Shown here piece after piece: positions 26,266 through 35,044 of a stretch of DNA of 36,057 nt. Location of the stretch: assembly GCA_902581005.1 (NCBI GenBank), contig CACHMT010000009.1, positions 1 to 36,057 of the forward strand, given 5' to 3'. Source of the stretch: an uncultured Alphaproteobacteria bacterium (lineage in GTDB: Bacteria > Pseudomonadota > Alphaproteobacteria > Rhodobacterales > Rhodobacteraceae). The notes beneath the pieces are model-generated. The model had not been told where the DNA came from and made no database searches. It was given only the letters and a program-made list of their open reading frames with translations. Positions within the stretch are counted from its first letter, which is position 1. Each line of letters opens with the position of its first letter. Position numbers and translations under genes: made by a program.

Positions 26266-26833
26266 ATATTTTTTTTTAAAAATTCTTGTAAATATATTTT
26301 TTTGCATATTTATCTTTAGATGTGCTATTGCAGAAAATATCCTCGTAATTGAAGTTGCTGGTGAAACTGGTGGAAAAATTGAAATAACACTGCTGCCAGA
26401 TTTAGCTCCATTACATGTCGAAAGAATAAAAACTTTAGTTAATTCAGGCGCATACAATGGCGTAGTATTCCATAGAGTAATTGAAGGCTTTATGGCCCAG
26501 ACAGGTGATGTACAGTTTGGTAAAACCCAAGCATTTAATCCAGAGCTAGTTGGTAGAGGAGGCTCTTCATTACCGGACTTGCCATCTGAATTTTCTGATA
26601 TGGCCTTTGTCGAAGGTACTGTTGGAATGGCACGATCAAACAATCCAGATTCTGCTAATAGTCAATTTTTCATCATGTTCCGGCCTGCTCCTCATTTAAA
26701 TAATAATTACACAGTTTTTGGTACGGTTAGTTCTGGAATGGAAGTGGTATCAAAAATTAAGAAAGGTGATATAAAAAGAAATGGTGCTGTCGACAATCCG
26801 GACTATATGAAAAAGGTTTACCTTGACAAATAA
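26258..26833 (+). CDS. Cyclophilin-type peptidyl-prolyl cis-trans isomerase, exported
   Basis: 191 residues. Unlike its upstream twin it begins with a signal peptide (MFRYFFLKILVNIFFCIFIFRCAIA, cleavage near residue 25), so it acts in the periplasm. A lipobox is not obvious, as Cys22 is inside the hydrophobic run. The core VVFHRVIEGFMAQTGD, GMARSNNPDSANSQFFIMF and NNNYTVFGTVSSGMEVV is intact. It overlaps the preceding gene by 8 nt. Two nt separate its stop from the stop of the convergent tyrS. Confidence 0.93.
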   Translation: MFRYFFLKILVNIFFCIFIFRCAIAENILVIEVAGETGGKIEITLLPDLAPLHVERIKTLVNSGAYNGVVFHRVIEGFMAQTGDVQFGKTQAFNPELVGRGGSSLPDLPSEFSDMAFVEGTVGMARSNNPDSANSQFFIMFRPAPHLNNNYTVFGTVSSGMEVVSKIKKGDIKRNGAVDNPDYMKKVYLDK

Positions 26834-26835
26834 GA

Positions 26836-28078
26836 TTAGAAAATCACGATATTGAAATGTTTCTTTTTACCGATTGAAAGTTGCTGAGGATCAGAAAAAT
26901 TAATTTTCTCAAACTTCTCAGTTATGTCTTTTACCATTCTTCCTTCTAGTTTTACTGCGTTTTCATTTACCAATCGCTTTGCTTCTTTTCCTGACTTCAC
27001 CATACCTGACAGAGTCATTAATTGGGTGATAGAAATACGTTCAGGACAATCTTTTGCATTGATCTCAATTGTGGGTAGTTTAGAGGACCCAACATTTTCA
27101 CTAAAAACTGCATTGGACGTTTTAAATGCTTCATCGGCCTTTATTTTGCCATGGCATAGTGTGGTAACCTCATTCGCTAAAACTATTTTTGCTTCATTTA
27201 AGTGGTGACCCTTTCTAGAGGTCAGCTCTTTAATTTTATCGATCGAAAATTCAGTAAAAAGAAGAAGGAATTGCTCTATATCATCATCGTCACAATTCCG
27301 CCAAAACTGCCAAAATTCATAAGGAGAGAGATTTTCTTCATTGAGCCAGACAGCACCACTAGATGATTTGCCCATCTTTTGACCAGAAGAGTTTGTTAAC
27401 AATGGCGAAGTTAAACCAAAAAGTTTATTGCTATTTTTACGCCTAGTTAACTCAATGCCATTTACTATATTACCCCATTGATCGGATCCGCCCATTTGAA
27501 GAATGCATTGATAGTCATGATTCAGTTTGTAAAAGTCATAGCCCTGCAATATCATGTAATTAAATTCTAGAAAGCTTAAAGGGTCATTTTTTTGCAGTCT
27601 GCTTTTAACAGACTCGAAGCTAAGCATTCTGTTAATTGAAAAATGCTTTCCAGTGTCTCTGAGAAACTCCAAGTAGTTTAGCTTGCTTAACCACTCATCA
27701 TTATTCAGCATAAGCGCGCCAGGGTAATCAGACGAAAATTTTATGTATTTGGAAAATATCGATTTGAGACTAACTAAATTAGCATCTATTGTTTTGTCAT
27801 TCATCAATGGTCTCTCTGTCTTCCTAAAGGAAGGGTCACCTATCTTCGTTGTACCGCCTCCCAACAAAGTAATTACCCTATGCCCATCTTTTTTGAAACC
27901 ATCTTAGCATCATTATATTCATAAGGTGGCCGACGTGAAGAGAGGATGCAGTAGCGTCATATCCAATATAACAGGTTATTTTTGAATTGCTCAATAAGTT
28001 ATCAAGGCCCATTAAATCAGTGCAGTCATTAATAAAGCCACGGTTTTTTAAATTATTCAGAATATTACTTTTTAACAT
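26836..28078 (-). CDS. tyrS: Tyrosyl-tRNA synthetase, split by an apparent +1 frameshift in an A run
   Basis: The 5' part (28078 to 27878) encodes the first 66 residues, with [17 protein letters not shown] containing the HIGH-type motif, and then hits a stop. The rest (to 26836) continues in another frame with [25 protein letters not shown], the KMGKS signature and the C-terminal S4-like domain. On the coding strand the break is CAAAAAAG; on the plus strand six T at 27889-27894. Removing one base joins the halves as [16 protein letters not shown] with no other change, giving 413 residues, normal for TyrS. The gene is 14 nt after the alpha/beta hydrolase. Since the enzyme is normally essential and the rest is intact, a sequencing or assembly error or slippage is likelier than a dead gene. 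Confidence 0.9.
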
Positions 28079-28092
28079 TAACCCACATTAAT

Positions 28093-28734
28093 CTATAAAT
28101 CGGACCTAGTAGCGAGATACTCATTAACTGCCTTTGTCATTTCTTCTTCAAAGTTTGTAAAAAAATGATCCGCACCTTCGATCTCTTTGTGAGAAACTTT
28201 GATCCCTTTTTGAAGTTTTAGTCTATCTGATAAATTCTTAATATCAGATGTAGGTACAAGGCGATCTAAACTACCATTTATAATCAGCCCTGACGAAGGG
28301 CAGGGAGCTAAGAAGCTAAAGTCATATGTATTGGCAGGAGGAGATACTGATATAAAACCACTGATCTCCGGTCTTCTCATCAAGAGCTGCATACCTATCC
28401 AAGAACCAAAAGAAAAACCAACTACCCAGCAACCACTTGAATTTGGTGAGTTTGCTTGCAGAAAATCTAGAGCTGACGCTGCATCTGCTAATTCTCCCAA
28501 CCCATCATCAAACTCTCCTTCGCTCTTGCCAACACCCCTAAAGTTAAACCTTAAACATGAAAACCCGAGATTAAAGAAACAGTAGTGAAGATTGTAAACA
28601 ACTCTGTTATTCATGGTCCCGCCAAACTTTGGATGCGGGTGTAACATTATAGCCACGGGAGCATTTGCATTTTTTTGAGGGTGGAATCGACCTTCGAGCC
28701 TACCGCTTGGACCAGATATGTTTACTTCGGGCAT
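28093..28734 (-). CDS. Alpha/beta hydrolase, dienelactone-hydrolase-like
   Basis: 213 residues from the ATG at 28734, which has AGGA 6 nt upstream. An upstream in-frame ATG at 28761 lacks such a site. The fold is recognisable from MLHPHPKFGGTMNN, FNFRGVGKSEGEFD, the nucleophile elbow GFSFGS, and the late Asp (NGSLDRLVP) and His (GADHFF) that complete the triad. Cytosolic, substrate unknown. Genes of this type often flank the suf operon in Alphaproteobacteria, and here it is divergent from the Rrf2 regulator with 101 nt between. tyrS follows downstream. Confidence 0.88.
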   Translation of the reverse strand: MPEVNISGPSGRLEGRFHPQKNANAPVAIMLHPHPKFGGTMNNRVVYNLHYCFFNLGFSCLRFNFRGVGKSEGEFDDGLGELADAASALDFLQANSPNSSGCWVVGFSFGSWIGMQLLMRRPEISGFISVSPPANTYDFSFLAPCPSSGLIINGSLDRLVPTSDIKNLSDRLKLQKGIKVSHKEIEGADHFFTNFEEEMTKAVNEYLATRSDL

Positions 28735-28774
28735 TGAAGTTCCTTTGTCAATCAATGACATACTGTTACTAATT

Positions 28775-28794
28775 GCTTGACCTCGAAGTCAAGC
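28775..28794 (+). promoter_or_regulatory. Inverted repeat (7-bp arms, 6-bp spacer) upstream of the suf regulator
   Basis: GCTTGAC (28775-28781), CTCGAA, GTCAAGC (28788-28794) is a perfect inverted repeat in the 101-nt gap between the hydrolase and the Rrf2 gene. Its left arm includes TTGACC (28777-28782), a good -35. Possible -10 elements are TTAAAT (28799-28804, 16-nt spacer) or TATAAT (28804-28809, 21-nt spacer). The layout fits an autoregulatory operator of the suf operon. That function is inferred. Confidence 0.5.
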
Positions 28795-28835
28795 TATTTT
28801 AAATATAATCGAGATTTTATTTATTATTTTTAAGT

Positions 28836-29288
28836 ATGAGACTCAGCACAAAAGGTAAATACGCTTTGATAGCGATGGCATATATTGCTAGAAAAGATAT
28901 TAATTCAAATGTATCCGTGTCCGAGATTTCCAATCAAACCGGCATTTCACAAACTTATCTAGAACAGCTTTTTATGAAATTGCGCAAAGCAAGTTTAGTT
29001 AAAGCTGTAAGAGGGGCATCAGGTGGATTTAGCTTAAATTCTCATCCAAAAAATATAAGAATCCATGACATTATGGAAGCCGTTGATGAGAATTTTGCTG
29101 CCATTTCTATTAACGATAAAATCGAAACAAAGATTTTACCAAAACCTTTTGAGCTAGTTTTAACTGAAAAGTTTTGGGAACAGTTTTCATCTCAAGTTTA
29201 CTTATTTTTACATAATATTTCACTTGAAGACGTTGCCTCTGACTCTATGGAGCCATGTCAAGCAGTATCAAGTTTTGCACAAGCTTAA
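28836..29288 (+). CDS. iscR: Rrf2/IscR-type regulator of the suf operon, without cluster-binding cysteines
   Basis: 150 residues. The winged-helix N-terminus MRLSTKGKYALIAMAYIA, the recognition region ISNQTGISQTYLEQLFMKLRKASLVKAVRGASGGF, and HDIMEAVDE are typical of IscR. The segment where E. coli IscR binds [2Fe-2S] (Cys92, Cys98, Cys104, His107) reads SINDKIETKILPKPFELVLTE here, with no Cys or His; the only cysteine is Cys141 near the C-terminus. The helix EKFWEQFSSQVYLFLHNISLEDV matches the IscR dimer helix. It probably represses the operon it leads; how it would sense iron or Fe-S status is unclear. The stop overlaps the iscS-like ATG by 1 nt. Confidence 0.88.
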   Translation: MRLSTKGKYALIAMAYIARKDINSNVSVSEISNQTGISQTYLEQLFMKLRKASLVKAVRGASGGFSLNSHPKNIRIHDIMEAVDENFAAISINDKIETKILPKPFELVLTEKFWEQFSSQVYLFLHNISLEDVASDSMEPCQAVSSFAQA

Positions 29289-30358
29289 TGACGCTCTTAC
29301 AAAATGGCAGACGTTACTTTGACTGGAATGCAAGCGCCTTATTGTGCGAAAACTCTCGAAAAAGCCTAATTTCAAATCTGGATTTGATCGGTAATGCGAG
29401 CTCAGTTCACTTTGAAGGAAGAGAGGCGCGAAATATAATTGAACGTTCAAGAGATGATGTGATGGACGTTCTAGGTCTAGATAGGGGTATAATAATTTTT
29501 ACATCCGGCGCATCGGAGTCTGCTGCGCTATTTTTACATAATAAAAGATTAGAATGTTCAGCTATTGAACACGATTGTGTGAAAAGGTGGTGTGATGTGT
29601 CTATACCGGTGAAGAAAAATGGCCTAGTTTCTCCAAATACTCCTAAAAACAACCAGGCTTTGCAAATTGCTAACTCTGAGACCGGTATATTACAAAATGT
29701 TCCCAAAGACATAGCGTGCACTGATGCAGTTCAGGCTGTAGGAAAGGTAGATGTTAAATTTAATGAGATCCAGCCTCAAGCATTTTTCTTGGCATCGCAT
29801 AAAGTTTGTGGACCAAAAGGGGTAGGGGCACTTTTCGTAAAACACGAGGATTTAATTGAATCCACAATATTAGGTGGAAATCAAGAATTTGGATTAAGAG
29901 CAGGGACCGAAAATTTTATGCTTATTGCTGCATTTTCTGAAGCCTTAGCTTACTCTATTAAACTAGTTAAAGATGGTGTATGGCAAGAAATTGAGATTTT
30001 ACGAGATATGCTAGAGAATGAAGTAAGAGAAATCTCAAAAAACTCGATAATAGTTGGCGAAAAAGAAAAGAGACTACCGAATACATCCTGCATTATTACT
30101 CCTGGTTGGAAAGGCGAAAGCCAAGTAATTGCTTTAGACCTTGAAGGTTTCAGCGTTTCATCGGGCACAGCATGTTCGTCAGGAAAATTAAGTGAAATAA
30201 GTCTATTAAAGGAGATGAAATATAGTGAAGATCTTGCAAGCTCTTCAATAAGGGTATCATTGGGACCCAATACAAAAAAAAATGATATTGAAGCCTTTAT
30301 TTTCTCATGGAAACAATTATATTCAAGACATAAAAATGCAGGGATTTTACATAAATGA
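29288..30358 (+). CDS. iscS: Cysteine desulfurase, NifS/IscS-like (class I)
   Basis: 356 residues from the ATG at 29288 (TAATG overlap with the regulator stop). It removes sulfur from cysteine, using PLP, to supply cluster assembly. Visible motifs are [27 protein letters not shown] with the PLP-stacking His, [10 protein letters not shown], the Schiff-base Lys in [10 protein letters not shown], and the active-site loop [10 protein letters not shown] with its catalytic Cys. It is about 50 residues shorter than E. coli IscS. A second desulfurase (sufS) ends the same operon. It overlaps sufB by 4 nt. Confidence 0.92.
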   Translation: MTLLQNGRRYFDWNASALLCENSRKSLISNLDLIGNASSVHFEGREARNIIERSRDDVMDVLGLDRGIIIFTSGASESAALFLHNKRLECSAIEHDCVKRWCDVSIPVKKNGLVSPNTPKNNQALQIANSETGILQNVPKDIACTDAVQAVGKVDVKFNEIQPQAFFLASHKVCGPKGVGALFVKHEDLIESTILGGNQEFGLRAGTENFMLIAAFSEALAYSIKLVKDGVWQEIEILRDMLENEVREISKNSIIVGEKEKRLPNTSCIITPGWKGESQVIALDLEGFSVSSGTACSSGKLSEISLLKEMKYSEDLASSSIRVSLGPNTKKNDIEAFIFSWKQLYSRHKNAGILHK

Positions 30359-31875
30359 CAGATAATTATGAGGTAAGGGACGTAATCGATAAGGAAACTC
30401 TTTCAACAGTTAAATCCGTTGGGGATACTTATAAATATGGGTTCTCAACAGATATAGAGACGGAGTATGCTCCTTTAGGATTAAATGAAGATATTGTTAA
30501 GCTTATATCAAAAAAGAATAATGAACCTAAGTGGATGCTTGATTGGAGACTGAAGGCATTTAATAGGTGGAAGAAACTTAAACAGCCAGACTGGGCATTG
30601 TTAGAAATTCCTGAAATTAACTTTCAAAATCAATATTATTACGCTCGGCCTGCCAATATGAAAGAAAAGCCAAAAAGCTTAGATGAAGTAGATCCAAAGC
30701 TTCTTGAAACCTACTCAAAGCTAGGAATTCCACTAACGGAGCAAAAGAAACTCGCTGGTGTAATTGAAGAAAAGCCTGAAGAAAAATCAGAAGGCCGCAA
30801 GGTTGCAGTTGATGCGGTTTTTGATAGTGTTTCGGTCGGGACAACCTTTAAGGAGGAGTTAAAATCTGCCGGGGTTATATTTTGTTCAATATCAGAAGCC
30901 ATAAAGGAATATCCTGACTTAGTTAAGAAATACCTAGGATCTGTTGTACCAATATCAGATAATTTTTTTGCTTGCCTCAATGCTGCCGTTTTTTCTGATG
31001 GATCATTTGTGTACATTCCTGAAGGAGTAAGATGTCCTATGGAGTTGTCGACTTATTTCAGAATAAATGCTGAAAACACTGGACAATTTGAGAGAACATT
31101 GATTATTGCAGACGAGAAGTCATACGTAAGTTATTTGGAAGGGTGTACCGCGCCACAAAGAGATGAGAGCCAGTTGCATGCCGCTGTGGTAGAGCTAGTG
31201 ATTCTTGACGATGCAGAAATTAAATATTCTACAGTCCAAAATTGGTTTCCAGGCGATGAGAATGGGGTTGGTGGTATTTACAACTTTGTCACTAAACGCG
31301 CTGATTGTAGGGGTAGAAATTCCAAAGTCATGTGGACACAGGTAGAAACAGGATCTGCAATAACATGGAAATATCCGTCTTGTGTTTTGAAAGGTGATAA
31401 CTCGTCTGGTGAGTTTTACTCAATAGCTATCACCAATAACATGCAACAGGCCGATACAGGCACTAAAATGATACATCTTGGAAAAAATACAAATAGCAGA
31501 ATTGTATCCAAGGGAATTAGTGCTGGAAAAGCTCAAAACACCTATAGAGGGCTCGTACAAATTGGAGGTAGATCACAAAACTCGAGAAATTTTACCCAAT
31601 GTGATAGTCTACTCATTGGCAATAAATGTGGAGCGCATACTGTGCCCTATATTGAGGTAAATAATAGTAGTGCGAGAGCGGAACATGAAGCCACAACGTC
31701 AAAAGTAGACGAAGATCAGCTCTTTTATTGTATGCAAAGGGGGATTGGAGAGGAAGATGCTGTAGCATTGATCGTGAATGGGTTTTGTAAGGAGGTATTA
31801 CAAGCACTCCCAATGGAGTTTGCAATGGAGGCGCAAAAATTAGTTGCAATCTCTTTAGAGGGTTCAGTTGGCTAA
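30355..31875 (+). CDS. sufB: SufB, Fe-S cluster scaffold subunit
   Basis: 506 residues (E. coli 495). SufB forms the SufBC2D complex on which Fe-S clusters are built. Diagnostic segments are [11 protein letters not shown]-like near the N-terminus, [81 protein letters not shown] and the C-terminal [21 protein letters not shown]. The start overlaps the desulfurase stop (ATGA) and the end overlaps sufC, indicating a tightly coupled operon. Confidence 0.97.
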   Translation: MTDNYEVRDVIDKETLSTVKSVGDTYKYGFSTDIETEYAPLGLNEDIVKLISKKNNEPKWMLDWRLKAFNRWKKLKQPDWALLEIPEINFQNQYYYARPANMKEKPKSLDEVDPKLLETYSKLGIPLTEQKKLAGVIEEKPEEKSEGRKVAVDAVFDSVSVGTTFKEELKSAGVIFCSISEAIKEYPDLVKKYLGSVVPISDNFFACLNAAVFSDGSFVYIPEGVRCPMELSTYFRINAENTGQFERTLIIADEKSYVSYLEGCTAPQRDESQLHAAVVELVILDDAEIKYSTVQNWFPGDENGVGGIYNFVTKRADCRGRNSKVMWTQVETGSAITWKYPSCVLKGDNSSGEFYSIAITNNMQQADTGTKMIHLGKNTNSRIVSKGISAGKAQNTYRGLVQIGGRSQNSRNFTQCDSLLIGNKCGAHTVPYIEVNNSSARAEHEATTSKVDEDQLFYCMQRGIGEEDAVALIVNGFCKEVLQALPMEFAMEAQKLVAISLEGSVG

Positions 31876-32641
31876 TATGTTAAACATCGATGATTTAAAA
31901 GTTTCGTTGGAAGAAGAAGAAAAACAGATTATTAAGGGTTTATCACTTTCCATTAATCCAGGCGAAGTTCATGCTATAATGGGACCAAATGGGTCCGGGA
32001 AATCGACGCTATCGAGTGTTCTTGCTGGGAAAGATGGATACATTATTGATAGTGGTACTGTTAATTTTGACGGAAGTGATTTGTTGGAGGCTGAGGTAGA
32101 GGAACGAGCTGCGCTTGGAATTTTTATGGCATTTCAATACCCAATAGAAATACCTGGTGTTGGTAATATGAACTTTCTCAGAACTGCTTTAAATTCACAA
32201 AGAAAAACAAGAGGTCAAGAAGAGCTCAATGCAGCAGACTTTTTGAAGCTTGTACGTGGCATAGCAAAAGATTTAGAGATTAGTGACGAAATGATGAAAC
32301 GGCCTGTCAATGTGGGTGCATCGGGAGGAGAAAAAAAACGTAATGAAATTTTACAAATGTGTTTACTCGAACCCAGATTTGTAATCCTAGACGAAACAGA
32401 TAGCGGGTTGGACGTTGACGCTATGAAATTAGTCTCTAAAGGAGTAAATAATTTTTCATCATCTTCCCGTTCGTTTCTGGTTATCACCCATTATCAAAGA
32501 CTTCTGAATTATATAGTGCCAGATTTTGTTCACATCATGGTAGATGGGAGAATAGTAAAAACTGGTGACAAAGCTCTCGCTCTTCATGTTGAGGAAACGG
32601 GCTATAAAGATTTCTTGCAACTTGGTAAGGAAAAACATTGA
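31868..32641 (+). CDS. sufC: SufC, ABC-type ATPase of the SufBCD complex
   Basis: 257 residues from TTG at 31868, which has AGAGGG 5 nt upstream. The ATG at 31877 ([10 protein letters not shown]) matches the family N-terminus equally well but lies too far from that site. Walker A is [10 protein letters not shown]-loop FMAFQYP, signature [13 protein letters not shown], Walker [16 protein letters not shown], and the switch His is in VITHYQR. SufC drives conformational change in SufB/SufD. The TTGA at its end gives a 4-nt overlap with sufD. Confidence 0.97.
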   Translation: MANMLNIDDLKVSLEEEEKQIIKGLSLSINPGEVHAIMGPNGSGKSTLSSVLAGKDGYIIDSGTVNFDGSDLLEAEVEERAALGIFMAFQYPIEIPGVGNMNFLRTALNSQRKTRGQEELNAADFLKLVRGIAKDLEISDEMMKRPVNVGASGGEKKRNEILQMCLLEPRFVILDETDSGLDVDAMKLVSKGVNNFSSSSRSFLVITHYQRLLNYIVPDFVHIMVDGRIVKTGDKALALHVEETGYKDFLQLGKEKH

Positions 32642-33858
32642 GTCATGTAAATACAAGTGATTGGTATAACTCTTTAAGACAAGAACTAGAATGTAATAGT
32701 TTAAGCATTGAGAAAGTCAGCCGTAGATCAGAGTATTGGAGAAAGAGTAACTTGGATATAGTTTCCGATCTTGTTCAAGAAATTTCTGAAACGGACCTAA
32801 TTAATCTGAATGGAACCCATCTATATGAGCCTGAACTGACCATTGTTGGTGATATCATGGAATTAGCTAGTGGTAAAAGCTATAAAATTTCAAGCATTAT
32901 GGACGAAATTGCTGATGAAGGCTCCTTCACAAAAAACTATTTTGGTAAGCTTGAAGAAAAGTCCCAAAAACTTGTTCCCAGGCCTTTGGCCAGAGATAAT
33001 AGTTTAAGTCCGAAGGTTGGTTATGCTCTCAGTTTGCCAGAGAGTTCTAAAAAGCCGCTTGTAATACATAATAAAACTAAAACCTCTGTAAACAATTGCT
33101 TTCAAAGAAACCTAATTATTGTTAACAAAGGTGTAGAAGCTACAATTATAGAAACAGGAAATAATCTCTCTGTTTTCAATTCAGTAACCGAAATTTATTT
33201 AGATGAAAATGCTAAGTTAAATTACCTAGATTTAACTGGAGAAAATAATATTTTTCCTAAAATTTCTCATAAGTTTTGTGATATGGCTGAAAAATCAACT
33301 TTTAATCACTTTGGACTGAGATTAAATACTAAGTCGACAAGAAATGAGATTGAATTGCATCTAAATGGGCCAGGTATAAACACTTCAATTGCAAACGTCA
33401 GTCTAATAAATAAAAAACATCATTTTAGTGACGAAAATGTATTAATAAATCATAATGCTTATGAATGTAAAAGTAGGCAAGTTTTTAAATCAGTATTAGA
33501 AAATGATTGTACTTCAATAGTACGAGGTAAAATCTATGTTGCACCTGAAGCACAAAAGACCGACGGCTATCAATCTAGTAGATCTCTTTTGCTCAACGAA
33601 AATTCTAGGTTTTTATGTAAGCCAGAACTTGAGATTTATGCCGATGATGTAATTTGCTCTCATGGATCGACGTCCAGTTCCCTAGATAAAGAGAGTTTAT
33701 TTTATATGCTCAGTAGAGGCGTGCATAAGGAAAAAGCTAAAGAGATGCTAATAACAGCGTTTATTTCCGAAGCCTTAGATGAGATTGAAGATGAAGGCAT
33801 TAAATCGGCTCTGAGTAACTATATTGATATTTGGACCTCAAATTTTTTTCATGAATAA
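32638..33858 (+). CDS. sufD: SufD, Fe-S assembly subunit
   Basis: 406 residues from a TTG start that overlaps the sufC TGA. SufD is a catalytically degenerate relative of SufB that completes the SufBC2D complex. The N-terminal half is poorly conserved, as usual. The C-terminal core is clear: YECKSRQVFKSVLENDCTSIVRGKIYVAPEAQKTDGYQSSRSLLL in segments, then KPELEIYADDVICSHGSTSSSLDKESLFYMLSRG. The last 8 nt overlap the start of the membrane protein at 33851. Confidence 0.94.
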   Translation: MSHVNTSDWYNSLRQELECNSLSIEKVSRRSEYWRKSNLDIVSDLVQEISETDLINLNGTHLYEPELTIVGDIMELASGKSYKISSIMDEIADEGSFTKNYFGKLEEKSQKLVPRPLARDNSLSPKVGYALSLPESSKKPLVIHNKTKTSVNNCFQRNLIIVNKGVEATIIETGNNLSVFNSVTEIYLDENAKLNYLDLTGENNIFPKISHKFCDMAEKSTFNHFGLRLNTKSTRNEIELHLNGPGINTSIANVSLINKKHHFSDENVLINHNAYECKSRQVFKSVLENDCTSIVRGKIYVAPEAQKTDGYQSSRSLLLNENSRFLCKPELEIYADDVICSHGSTSSSLDKESLFYMLSRGVHKEKAKEMLITAFISEALDEIEDEGIKSALSNYIDIWTSNFFHE

Positions 33859-34426
33859 AAAGTTAAAAATTAACAAAGGTTTCTTTACAGCTATACTTTC
33901 AGCCTTCAGTGACCTAGATGCTTCTATTAATGAGCAAATTGGTTTACGAGATAAAGAAAGTCAATTGCTTCCTCTTCTTTATTTTACTTGTTTAATCTTG
34001 CTATTGTCACAATTGATAGAAGTCACTGGTCAAGTTCAGGAGGATCCTTACCTATCTGTTATAACAGCTGTGATTGTCTCCTACCTTTTTTTTCTTCCTA
34101 TATTCATGTATGTCCTAGGATTTGTGCTTCACTTTATATTAAAAATCTTCGGGGCTTCTTCTTCGAGTTTTCAAACTAGATTAGCTTTATTTTGGTCTCT
34201 TTCCGTATCAACTTTAGTAATTCTAGTTGCTAGTATTGCAAAAATATTCACAAGTGGATCTATAGAGCTTGTGCTTGTCATTCTCTCAGAGTTAATTATA
34301 GTGTATATTTTTTCGCGAATTGTCAGTTTTGTTTCAAATTTTAAGGATAGAAACCTTTTCACTTTGATTATGACCAGTTTGTATTTTGTACCCGTTGTTC
34401 TTATAAATGTTAGCTCAGGAGCTTGA
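33851..34426 (+). CDS. Yip1-like membrane protein within the suf operon (first copy)
   Basis: 191 residues from the ATG at 33851, inside the sufD end. The frame is open to 33824, but the earlier part is unlikely. A short cytosolic N-terminus with KGFFTAILSAFSDLDASI precedes about five hydrophobic segments (around residues 40-60, 65-90, 110-135, 140-155 and 165-190). Small polytopic proteins of the Yip1 type are often found next to sufD in Alphaproteobacteria, and this fits in size and layout. I assign it by topology and context only. Role in Fe-S assembly is unproven. Confidence 0.65.
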   Translation: MNKKLKINKGFFTAILSAFSDLDASINEQIGLRDKESQLLPLLYFTCLILLLSQLIEVTGQVQEDPYLSVITAVIVSYLFFLPIFMYVLGFVLHFILKIFGASSSSFQTRLALFWSLSVSTLVILVASIAKIFTSGSIELVLVILSELIIVYIFSRIVSFVSNFKDRNLFTLIMTSLYFVPVVLINVSSGA

Positions 34427-34432
34427 AAGCTA

Positions 34433-35044
34433 ATGGACTTTAAACATTTGCTAATAATAAGTCTCAGAAGGCCAGCAGAGTTGCCAGATGTATTGAGCCC
34501 AATTAAATTAAAATTAAGTTCTGTCATAGAGAGCGCTGTTTTTATCGCAGCCATAACCTCTCTCTTAAACTCCTTGTTAGAAAGGCTATTCTTTAAGTCA
34601 TCTGAGAATGCCTCAAAGTTACTTGAAAATAATTCATTATCTTTCATCTTTAATCCCTTTAGTATGTTCGCCTTTGAATTAATTTTTATAATAACTGTGA
34701 TGGCCTCTATTTTATTTTTTAGTAACTTTTCTAATAAAAAGGTAGCTATCGAAGAAATAGGTAAAAATGTCTTGTTCTTATTTTTAGCAACATTTGTTTT
34801 TAAATTTATCCAGATTTTATTTCTATTTATATCATTTGACTTATATTATATTTTTAGATTCTTTGAATTAGTATGGTTTATCTGGGCATTGTCTTCTGTC
34901 GTGTCAATACTATATAAATTCAAGAGCGTCTTATTAACAGCATTTTTGGGTGCGATCACCGTATCACTCACTATGGGGTTTATATTCATGATATTTTTAT
35001 CACTTATACAATTTTTATTAGTTGGTGATTTGCCTAATGTTTGA
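34433..35044 (+). CDS. Yip1-like membrane protein within the suf operon (second copy)
   Basis: 203 residues, ATG at 34433, with GGAG 11 nt upstream. The N-terminus MDFKHLLIISLRRPAELPDVLSPIKLK is cytosolic and is followed by about five hydrophobic segments (around residues 35-50, 72-95, 108-130, 138-160 and 165-198). It resembles its neighbour in size and topology, not obviously in sequence, so whether the two are duplicates is uncertain. The stop overlaps the sufS start by 8 nt. Confidence 0.65.
   Translation: MDFKHLLIISLRRPAELPDVLSPIKLKLSSVIESAVFIAAITSLLNSLLERLFFKSSENASKLLENNSLSFIFNPFSMFAFELIFIITVMASILFFSNFSNKKVAIEEIGKNVLFLFLATFVFKFIQILFLFISFDLYYIFRFFELVWFIWALSSVVSILYKFKSVLLTAFLGAITVSLTMGFIFMIFLSLIQFLLVGDLPNV

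Noticed and set aside
26131-26643. 170-codon minus-strand frame across both cyclophilin genes
   Set aside because: Spans two well-supported genes in antisense and shows no family resemblance.
27878-27900. Programmed ribosomal frameshift in tyrS
   Set aside because: The A run could slip, but there is no known frameshift control in tyrS and no stimulatory structure that I can see; a sequence error or simple indel is a simpler explanation.
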